From Powellomyces hirtus (Eukaryota > Chytridiomycota > Chytridiomycetes > Spizellomycetales > Powellomycetaceae), in NCBI GenBank assembly GCA_025526995.1, contig JAHLKG010000022.1, positions 1-64,000 on the forward strand: DNA of 64,000 nucleotides, written 5' to 3'. A program made the position numbers and the translations under genes. Below are positions 54,750-64,000 of the stretch, piece by piece. The notes beneath the pieces were generated by a model. The model did no database searches and was not told the origin of the DNA. It worked only from the letters and a program-made list of their open reading frames with translations. Each line of letters starts with the position of its first letter. The first letter of the stretch is position 1.

Positions 54750-57700
54750 TCCTCAGTCCCAAACACTCGACCACTCTATCCTCCTCATCATTAAGCATGA
54801 CCATGACGTCCACGACGCGGTCCGGGCCGTGCCATTCGAGCAGCCGTAACCCGATATACACGGTTTCGCCTGGCCCGAGCTCTAGCGTGTCGTGGACAAA
54901 GGAGAGAAGATGCGGCGTGGGCGTGTGTAGATGGAACGTCTTGGTGTGAGCGTACTCGTTGGTGTAGGAAATGCGCTTGTTTTGACAGGTGAAGCGCGGG
55001 AGCGTCAGTGTAAAGGATTTGGTGATAGGTGGGGCCGAGGTGTGTAGGTGGAGGAGGTAGGAAGAGTGGAGGCGCATTGTGTCGACATCTGAAAGAAACA
55101 AAATACGGAAGACCAGCGTGTGGTATCCGGATCAGTATCCGGAGTCTCGAGCTCGACAATATTTTTTTGTCCTCATGCAGAGGGTTTTGCTTCAAAAAGG
55201 CAATCTTACCAACAATGTTAAGAATCGCCTGCTGCGACCCGACCGTCTTAGGTCTGACCAACAACGGAATTTCATTCAACGCATTCGCCGTCAACACCAA
55301 CGGCGACAATCTCATCACCGTCACGACATCCGCTCTATCCACGCAACAACTCACAGCCCTCGAGCACGCGCCCCCTCTCACGACCACGCTCGCCTGGGTC
55401 GGCTGGCCGAGCACGCCGGCGACATGCACGCGGTGCAGCGAATGCACGATGCACCGCCATATCTCGCGTAAGGAGGTGTGGTAGGGGTCGTTGTAGAGCA
55501 AGAAGTAGAGGGTGTAGGTGGAGGGTGCGGCGTGGGTGGTGTGTTTAAATGTGAGGGTTTGGGTGTTTGTGTTCTAAAAAAGAAAAATATGCGGCATAAT
55601 CATTATCAGTCCTTTCGCCTTCTTCTCTTCCCCTCACTTTTCATGTACTTTTGCTTTGCACTTACCGCATCGTCCGCAATCTCACACACGACATCCGTAT
55701 CATGACACCGGACATAGAGTTTGCCTGGGTGAGCCATATCATGGATCGCGCTGCCCGCATCGGGGCCCACACCGCCGACACTGCCGCGAATAACGTGCCG
55801 CACGACCTCCTTTTCCGCAACATAGAGACGGTCGTGGCGGGTCGTTACGAACGGGGTCGGATTGATTTCGAGGGTGAGGATGGAGAGGACGGTTTGGGTT
55901 TTCGCGCATGTGAATTCAACCTGTCGATAGGGAAGAGGGGGCAAGGGGGGTTGGTTTAAATGAGGGGTGGGCGGGCGTGTTTTTAGGTGGGCCTTACATC
56001 AATATCCCGCTCCACGTTCCCTGGAGTTCCGTCATCCCCACCAGGCAAAAAGCTCTGAACCAAAAACGGCACACAAAACTCTTCGCCCGGGTTCAAGAAT
56101 ACTTTCAGGCGTCCCGGGTTACTCTCCACAACCGCGCCCGCATCACCCTTATTCCAATACGCATTATGCTGCTTATTGCATCTCGCGAGGTACGCCGCTT
56201 CCGGTCCCCCCGGGGTGATGGCGCGCAGATCTGCATCATGCCAGGTAACGCAGAACGTCGCGGGGCTGGTGTACGGGTTTTGTATAAAGAAAGGTGCAAT
56301 GTGGGCTTGGCCAAAGGTGGCGAGAATAGGGTAGTGGGTGGAGATGCTGAGGGTGAGATGGTTGTGGATAGTTGGGCGGAGGAGGCGAGTGCGGACCGTG
56401 TGAATTGTATGGAGGTTAGCGAGTTGCTGGGCGCGGGTTTGGGTGTAGGTTGGGAATGGATAAGTGTTGGTTGAGGAGGGCCAGTCGGCTTCGGCGGCCG
56501 CGGCGGCGATGCGGCGCGCTTGCTGGGCTTTGCGGCGGGTGGATGTTTCGGTTGGAGATGCGTCATTGTTTATGGAATCCGAGTCGGGGTTGGCGGATTG
56601 GAGGAGGGCGCGGAGTTCGGCGTCGACTTCTATCATCTAATTTGGATTTGTAGAAACGAATCAGAAAGCCACTGGGTTCACATACTGCCATTCCTTGGCG
56701 TTCCATACCTTTTTCGGCCACACTACTCCCGGAACTGCCTTGGCTCCCCTCCTCTTTCCACTCGCAGGTATCTCTTTCCTCCTGACATGCGCCACCCGTA
56801 AAAACAAGCGTCCCACAACCAAACTTTCCGCAGTTCCATATCCACCTCGCACAATCTCCACACTCCCCTCTGCGACGCGGCCGGAGGTGGCGAGCGCAGT
56901 GAGGGGCGCACAGCAGGTTCCGAGAAACTGATGCGTGTCGCCGTCGAACACGTCGATGGTCACAGGTGTGCTTTGCAGGTAGGGGCGGAGTGCGGTGCTG
57001 GAAGTGCGGTACGTGTGGGTGCAGCCTGGTGATCGAGCATCTATGGGATGACACATTACGATAGAGTCAGGACCGATTTTGGTTGGGCCACCCACAATGG
57101 ACGCTCTATACTTACAAGCCGGCCTCCGGTCATTCTCAAGCGTCCAGAAAATGCCAGGCCAAGCAACATCTCCCGTCTGCGGGGCGACCGCAGCTGGCCC
57201 TCGCACAGGAGCCGAGGCCGACCGCCCGTGGGCGCCACGATGCGGTGTTCCTCCATTGATAGGAACAGGGATCGGGCCCGTGTGCACAAACAACGTGTCG
57301 CTGATCGTGTACGGCTGGGCGTGCATGCTATATGAGAGGTAGATCCGGATTGGTGTATCTACGATGAACGTATATGTCAGTACGGGAGTTGGGGTCCAGT
57401 TTGGGGTGTGTGATGAGGGGAAGATACTCTACACGTACGTGAGATCAACTCTTCCGCAAAAGACACGCCCATGAAGCAAACGTCAAGCTCCGCCCCAGGT
57501 GTCGGTGCTCCTGCAGCAGACGAATCACGATCGCGCTTCTGTCCCGAGTTGACAAACCCGCCTTCGACCGCGGCACACGGCGTTCCATCATCATTCAGCG
57601 GCGGGGGCGGGAACCCCGCCTCATGCAATCTCGCAAGATGAATTCGCGAAATTGGGGCCGCGGGTGTCGGGTCCGGTCTCGGAGGTGGGGTGATCGGACG

Positions 57701-59773
57701 GATATAGGGTTTGTGTGGCGGGGGGTCCGGGGACAGTGGTCTGGGGACGGGTTTGGGCGGATCGGGTTCAGAATCGCTCATGGGGGACGTGTTGGCGTCG
57801 ACCATTTCAGGACTGGGGTTGGGTTCTGGAGGTGTCGGAACGGGTGACGGTGCTCTTGATTCTGGTGATGTATGAGAATTAGTATTGTAGCCCGGAGAAG
57901 GAGTGCAGTGTAGATGTGTATGTATACCTGTCCCTTGACCATCGAATATAAACTCTACTTCCAACGGCACATCGAATTTGGCGCGGTACATGGGGGTCAT
58001 GAACGGGTTGTCACCCACAGCAGACGTTAGTTCAAGCGAGGCCTGCTGTTCTGCCTATCAATATTAAGAAAAGTTAACCATCAGACACTGCACCAGACTT
58101 ATATTTTCCAACCAACTGCGTTCGAGTGTCGCACTCCTCACCTCATGTTCAGGAACCCATGCCCCCCATCCGACCATGAACCCTCTCTCGACGCCCTCCC
58201 CCGGTTCCGCCACACCCTTCCTCCCAAAAAACCAGCCGCCTTCTTCCTCCGCACACAAACAGGGAATTCTCACGCGGTATTCGACCGCCACAACCACGGC
58301 AACCCAAGGGTCCACCACGAAGCGTTCCAGCTGCAACGCGCCACGGACACAGCACACGGCGTCGTCTTCGTCGCTGGCGTCCAGGTTGATGATGACGGGG
58401 TCGTGCAGGAAAGTGTGGCTGTTGTGAAGGCCAATGTGGAGGCGGCGTTCGAGGATCTGGGGTGGAGCGAGCGGGGCGGGAGGGCGGGAGCGGCTGAGGG
58501 ATCGGGTGAGGCTATTTTGACGTTTGGGAGGTGGGTGGTGCTGTTTGTGGGCCATGTGCACGGAAGCGAGCAGGGCTTGGGCGTACTCTTCCACAGCGAG
58601 TGGGAACCGGACTTGAATCTGTGGTGCAAAACGGAGTCCCCGTTATTATCAACCACATTTGAAAAACAAACAATACAGGGCTCCTTTTCTATCACATACC
58701 TCGGACACCACAGCCTCAATCCCCCTCGCTCTCACTTTGCCTCGTTTCCCAATCCTCAACCCGGGCACATAATCAGCACGGCCCACCATGACATTCGGCT
58801 TCCACAGCGCACACGCGGCGCGAATGTCCCGCCTGGAGCGAAAACTGTAAGTGATGGAAGCGCCCGGAATGGTCGTTAAAGAGGGCAGGTCCGGCTGTGC
58901 GGAAGACCCTGGTGAATGGCGGGTTGACAACAATGGAAGTACGCGCGGGGTGCCGACGTATAGTGGGACTCTGTTTATTCACGAACAGAAGAATCTTAGA
59001 ATGTGAGAACTGACTTGGTAAAGTATGGAGGGTGCGAGGGAACTTACACCACGTTATCGTCGTACTGGTCATCCTCGTCCTCGTCCCGACCTGCGTGGAC
59101 AAAGTTTCTCGTAAAGGGACGAAAAAAGGTCCAGCCTCCGGAAACACCCCCATCGTGGCCGTCTAGATACACAATCTCAATCACGATGAGGATGTGTGGA
59201 CTCCTGATTAACGTGTGAAAGAACGTCGTCTGAAGCAGAACAAACAATAAATTACAGAACTTTGATGGATAGTGCATGTTTAGGTTTACTCACCTGCTCG
59301 TTGAGTGTCACAGAAGTGTTGCGGGACTCCAAGCTCCGAGACCCAGCGCGACTTTGCTCCGACTCACTCGACCTCTCACTATCCTCATCCTCATCTTTCC
59401 CAACACTACGTTCTCTCCCCTTTCCTCCTTTCCGTTTCCCAATCGATACTCCCGCACCCACCCACGTTCTTCCAAAAAACGCCGCCGTTTCTCCATCATA
59501 AAACGACGCGCGCAACTGTACTCTCTGGCCGCTCCCCCCCGCAAAGGCTGGCACACCATCAATTTGATGAATTGTGACCTGGTAGGGTACGTTGTTGTGT
59601 TTGTGTTGTTCGGCGCCGTCTGGTGTGCTGGTGGTCGGTGTGGTTGAGGGGGGAGGTTTGTAAGGAACGGAAGGTGAATTGGTTAGGAAAGCGTCGAGCC
59701 ACCTGGGTGGTGGTGCTGGTGGTGGTCCCCCATTGTTGCGGTGACGGCCGTTGCGGTGATGTTTTTGGCCCAT
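54736..59773 (-). CDS. NPHP4: nephrocystin-4 (ciliary transition-zone protein)
   Basis: About a dozen exons; the first are 59773-59294, 59229-59048, 58970-58700, 58618-58142 and 58054-57928, all joining in phase. The order along the protein follows animal NPHP4: DGETAAFFGRTW near the N-terminus, YVGTPRVLPLL, ILERRLHIGLHNSHTFLHDP, a C2-like DVFDGDTHQFLGTC, EVDAELRALL, FFIQNPY, FCVPFLVQSF, CHDTDVVCEI, and the C-terminal KRISYTNEYAHTKTFHLH and ETVYIGLRLL. The protein scaffolds the transition zone of cilia together with NPHP1 and RPGRIP1L. Dikarya lack cilia and this gene. The length, about 1,100-1,200 residues, is somewhat short of the animal 1,400, chiefly in the middle linker. Confidence 0.88.
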
Positions 59774-60799
59774 GCTTGTTTTGAGATGATTTTGCTCATG
59801 GCCTCATGTTGGAGGAAGGTGAGAAAGAGTGTGAAAGGGGAAAAGGGGGTGCCGTGGCGTGTGGCGCGTCGTTACTGCGCTTTCGCGACGCGGACGGACG
59901 TGTCAAAAAGAATTGCATATTTTCAGACATAGCGGGATGTGAAATGACAGACACCTCCCAAAGTGCGGACCAAGCCTCCAAAAGTGCTTTAACCAACCAA
60001 CCAAACATCTAGCAAGTCAACAAACAAACCAAGCAAACAAAGAATCAGTCATATTGGGCAGCCCACGCCTTCATCTTCTTAGCGTCATCCACCAGAGCAA
60101 CGGACAGAGAAACGCATGCCTCGTGCTTGGTTTGCAGTCGATCCCACATGATTGCAATTCCCGTGTGAATCCCTTCATCTCACATGGGAGTTAAAATTTA
60201 ATATTCTGTCAAGCGATACCTGGCTCTGTGGGCAAATGGTTATGTTTTCCCAATCATCAAACTGTTGCTGGGAGACAACGTCGCAAGGATTAAACAAGCA
60301 CGGGTGTGAGACGTATCCAAATACATAGTTGTAGATCTTACTTGCTATCGCCTCGTTGTGTAATGCTATCAGATCTGGCTTGTATCGTTAACGAAACTGC
60401 GGAAGATGTTATGTCACGGCCTTCTCGGGTGCGGCGGGTTGGATGAAAAATGCAATACAGAAATCCATCTCTTTCACACTATGCTCATAGTTCACAGCCT
60501 ATTCGCAGTATGTGATGCACATATAATTGTATCTCAGGCAGTTTATCATTACATTCGTGATAGTCGGGAGCGATTCTGGGAACATGAACGACATGGAGAT
60601 GCGCGCGTCTGTCGGTGTGGCTTAGCGGTTTGACAGCAACTTTGTCGCCGCGACTGACAGCAAGCTCCCAGATGTCTCACGTCTCACACAGTCTCACATC
60701 TCACACGATCCAACCCATGCACCTCCCACCAACCGCTCGGCTTTCTCCCACCTCCATCTGCCTCTCTCCACGCACATTTCACGCCAAAGTTTACAAACC
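59774..60799. other. intergenic with a possible gene remnant
   Basis: Only the fragment at 60045-60190 shows coding character. The rest shows nothing recognisable. Confidence 0.4.
60045..60190 (-). pseudogene. possible C-terminal exon of an unknown protein
   Basis: The minus strand reads a coherent helical stretch (GIHTGIAIMWDRLQTKHEAC, then VALVDDAKKMKAWAAQYD) to a TGA at 60045-60047. An upstream piece (QQQFDDWENITICPQSQ) at about 60230-60280 may belong to it across a GTATCG intron, but the frames do not join cleanly. Confidence 0.3.
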
Positions 60800-62850
60800 A
60801 TGTCTTTCAAAAGCACTGACTCCCCACCTATCACCGGCTCCGACATTATCCTCTCGCGGCTGATGCGGCCCGCGACCGAACTCTCGTTGGCCTGTTTGTC
60901 CGCCGTGCAAGAAAGTAAAACTCCTGATCAGAGGACGCTGCAGATGGCGGTGGATGCGTGTAGGTTTATCTTGGATCTGCCGGTGAGACCGGTCAATCTT
61001 GCACGGATGCAGCCGAGGAGTGAGGATGGTGAGTGGTTGAGTGCAAATTATGATCGACAAAGTGTTTTCATATGGAGTAACTTCTGCACTCGTTTTCTGC
61101 ATGTATGGTTTATTGCTTGGGTAAAGACAATACAATCGTCCCCACGCCCCGCCCGCCGACCTCCATGTCCTCACTCCTTGGTCCCGACATCATGTTCCGG
61201 ATCCTCTCCCACATCAGCAACCGGCACGTCACCCCCACACCCACACTCGCCACCCTCCTCACCGGCCAACGCAGCCTGCTGGAAGCGAGTCTCGTGAACC
61301 ACCACTGGTACGATCTCGCGACGAAGTTTCTTTGGCAAGACCCCGTGTTCCGGTCCTTTCCGGACGTGCTGCAGTTTGCGTTGGGGTTGCGGTGGAGCGA
61401 GACTAAAAATACGACTGCAACAACACAGGGTAGTGATGTGGGGAGGAGTGGGATGGTGATGGGAGATAGAGTGAAGAGGTTGTGTCTCCCTCCCTGTCCC
61501 CTGTGGAGTGTCGGCGGCCCACCCATGTTGGGAAGTGTGATGGCGGGCATCGCACAAAAGTGCACCCACCTCCGCACGCTCAAACTGGATGCCGGTGGGA
61601 ACAGCGACGTTCTCGACATTAACGCGCTGGCCCAAGTATTTAGCGCATGTCCCCAACTCACAGCGTTACGGATGAGTGTAACGCTGAATACCACGCATGT
61701 TGGTATGGAGGTTGACGAGGGCGACGATGACGACATGTACGAAGTGAACGCAGATCGGAGGGGTGGCGAAAACGAGGATGAAGAGTCGGCCTGGAGCGCA
61801 ACATCACCGACAAGTGAAGACGAGATAGGAGAAGACGAAGCTATCGAACGGGTGTACCCAACTATCTCCCCCGCCGACACAACATCCACACTCACAACCG
61901 GCATCTCGCGCCTCTCCATCCTCGACCTCTGCACACTCCGATCCCACCACCGCAGCGCGACCCGGCAATTCATCAGCACTCTCTGCACGGGACTCTCACC
62001 ACGCCTCACGCAACTGTACATTAACGCCTTCGAACAGTCGGAACCTTCACGAACCCGAATGGGTGATATCCGCGCGCTTCTCGCCACTGTCGCCGCGTCG
62101 TGTCCAAACATCAAGATCCTACACGTGCTGCTCCCGGACACACAGTCCGAACACGGCGATACAAAACTCAGCGGAACGCTGTCCGACCTCGCGACGCGGT
62201 GTGGGAAGATGGAGTCGTTGTCGATCCGACATCGGATCAAGCAACAACGGCCCGGCGAGCTGCCCGAAACTCTCGACACCGTCTCCCCCGTAGTCCATCT
62301 CCGCCGCGGGCTCTGCGATCTCATCTCTGCATGTCAACATATCACTCAACTCGACATCCAGGGCCTTGAAGCGTCCCGAAGGCTGCTCAACGTGCTGGTG
62401 AAACACGCCCCGCGGTGTTTACACACCCTCATGATGGACATTGACGCCTGTCCCCCACCGGATTTATATCGTTTGATCGTAAACCGGGGCGCCAACCTCA
62501 GAGTGTTATCTCTCCTCACCGTGCTGTCGCTGCCATCTCACCACATTCTCGACGCTATAGCCAGGACATGCCAGCGACTGAGGTACCTAGATCTGCGGCA
62601 TAAACCGCCCGCCACGACCGAGAACACAGACATTGCGCGGTTCCCGCTGCCCGAAAAGTGGATCGCGACTTTGCAGCGGTGCCTGAGGAAATGCAGCAAA
62701 TTGACTCGGTGCTCGTTGAGTTGGTTGCCGCCGTGCCAGTACTTGGATCCGCAGTTTGAAATGGAAAGCCAGTTTGCGGGATTAATTACTTGGGATGAGT
62801 TCCCGGCTACGGGCGCGACGTTGCCATTGGTGCAGTATCCTTCGTGGTAA
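60800..62850 (+). CDS. F-box/leucine-rich-repeat-like protein
   Basis: Exons 60800-61028 and 61127-62850 join in phase 1 to 650 residues. An F-box-like segment (LLGPDIMFRILSHI, then LVNHHWYDLATKFLW) lies at about residues 95-150. It is followed by irregular leucine-rich repeats (CTHLRTLKLDAG, CPQLTALRMSV, CPNIKILHVLLP, CQHITQLDIQGLE, CQRLRYLDLRHK). An acidic insert (GDDDDMYEV to DEIGEDEA) breaks the array. Such proteins usually select substrates for SCF ubiquitin ligases. Confidence 0.75.
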
Positions 62851-63227
62851 ATGTAAGCATGCAAGCTTTCGAAGTGATTGATCTCATGCGTACGTCCTAT
62901 CTCACCCACATGGCACGCTTCTTTTACAGAACCACGCGCCATTGTCTGGCATTCACTTCAAAGTGTTCTACCATGTGAGCAGATTTCGCGGCAGTTTCGT
63001 TTGATTCGCGCGATGGTGTAAGTTCCGTTTGAACCAGGAATTTCTGTGTCACATGGCACCATATTTCCTTGATACATGATTTTTGGTAAAGTTGAGCAAT
63101 ACGGGTCGGGCCTGATGCATATGTTAGATACGAAGAATCATTTTATTGTACGAAAGTTCTATGCATAAAGTTGAAAATTGTTTCAAACGCGAGGAAGAGT
63201 CCAAGAGAAATAGCTTATAGGGCACGC
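62851..63227. other. intergenic (convergent genes)
   Basis: 3' ends of the F-box/LRR and septin genes. No other feature is recognised. Confidence 0.5.
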
Positions 63228-64000
63228 TTAAGCGGCCGAGATCTGGCTGGCGGTCATTGAAGCCGTTTCAGGTCCCGATCGGTAGCTGCCCATCTGAGAC
63301 GTGCTTTCCTTCAGCGCTACGAGCTGCTTTGTCCGGAAAGCCTCGTAATGTACGGATGCGGTCGTTTCTATCATGTCCTGGAGATGGGTGCGGGTGAGGA
63401 AGTTGCGGAGATGTACGAACTCGCAGTGAGTCTCGTTTTCGACTGTGACAAAGGTATGACAAGTCGATCAGAAATTGCAACTCCAAACCGAGCCGTTTTC
63501 TTGCATCTCACCATCAATAATTCCCCATCGTGTCCTTCGACCTCGGACGGCCTTTCCGTCAATGACCACGTTACGCTCGGATCCAACAATGGCAAATGGG
63601 ATCATGTCCTGATGAGAAGGTTTGTCAAATACCATTCTGTACGAAACAGAATGTCGCAATATACGTACCCTGATTGTCTGCATAGCCTGACGTTCGATAC
63701 GGTCCTGGTCGCTCAGAACGACATCGTCCTCGACGTCCATGTATGGGTAGCACCTGATACCGTGAAAGTCAATCTCCTCCTTTATTCTTCGCTTGAAGGC
63801 GGTTCGCTCTTCGAGCGTGAGCGAGTCAGATTTGGCAATGACTGGGATTACGTTGGCAACTTCCGAGATCTTTTTCATGACGGTGATGTCCAACGGGCTC
63901 AAGCTGTACGCCAATGAAAGAAAATGTTTCGTGAATGAGGCTGCTTTCCTTCGGAATTTCTGGCATGACGATCGATACTTACGCATGTCCGGTGGGGGCA
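63228..64000 (-). CDS. CDC10: septin, Cdc10-like, 5' part outside window
   Basis: Exons at 64000-63983, 63903 down to about 63677, about 63615-63535 and about 63455-63228 join in phase. The visible part starts at PTGHA and continues LSPLDITVMKKISEVANVIP, the G4 motif VIAKSDSLT, FKRRIKEEIDFHGI, IPFAIVGSERNVVIDGKAVR, GRRTRWG and the septin-unique FVHLRNFLTRTHLQDMIETT, ending ASMTASQISAA. The short tail without a coiled coil and the DSLTLEER block fit the Cdc10 group. The protein forms filaments at division sites and hyphal or rhizoid bases. The GTPase P-loop is beyond the edge. Confidence 0.92.

Noticed and set aside
61110..62324. 404-codon minus-strand frame opposite the F-box/LRR gene
   Set aside because: Ser/Arg-rich shadow of a gene with recognisable repeats on the plus strand.

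Overview
The window reads as nuclear DNA of a zoosporic (flagellated) fungus, most likely a chytrid. The right half is compact, intron-bearing fungal genes: Ytp1-like protein, UGP1, SNU13, indoleamine 2,3-dioxygenase, NECAP and a Cdc10-like septin. Among them sits a full-length nephrocystin-4 gene, a ciliary transition-zone protein expected only where there is a cilium. A Crinkler-type nuclease-kinase gene and TTAGGG-type telomeric tracts fit this placement. The species call is an inference.

Left half (1-31.7 kb) is a mobile-element territory. It holds: a degenerate Ty1/copia element running off the left edge, with two head-to-tail LTRs and an unexpected chromodomain in Pol; a short interstitial telomere tract; a Crinkler-like gene whose start codon lies in a dispersed repeat; an ABC-transporter relic; a roughly 6 kb Crypton-like element (about 9745-15718); a Tc1/mariner transposase gene; an AT-rich mutated stretch; a complete Ty3/gypsy chromovirus-type LTR element (19449-27460) with exact LTRs, 5-bp target duplication and a cysteine-rich RING gene in antisense; and a complete PIF/Harbinger element (28169-31716) with about 40-bp inverted ends, TAA duplication and three genes.

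The most striking locus is the Crypton-like element. It encodes a tyrosine recombinase of the Ndc10/Crypton type with a GCR1-like C-terminal DNA-binding domain, a divergent histone H3-like protein, and a third unknown protein. The introns of these three genes, including introns in untranslated regions, are built of a unit that starts GGAC and ends GTCC with inverted ends. Fourteen copies measure exactly 69 bp; two more are 60 and 70 bp. Some introns hold one unit and some hold two in tandem. This looks like an introner-type intron family confined to one element, or a repeated binding site that doubles as intron.

Right half (32.5-64 kb), in order: Ytp1-like membrane protein (+), YML020W-like alpha/beta hydrolase (-), small unknown protein (+), GT2 polysaccharide synthase (-), a tandem-repeat His/Thr/Asn-rich protein (-), indoleamine dioxygenase (-), SNU13 (+), UGP1 (-), four-helix membrane protein (-), NECAP (+), F-box-like protein (-), unknown proline-rich protein (+) overlapping nephrocystin-4 (-) tail to tail, F-box/LRR-like protein (+) and a septin (-, cut by the right edge). 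These are independent housekeeping genes. The mobile elements mostly carry nonsense codons that look like C-to-T changes, plus frameshifts, so most copies are dead.
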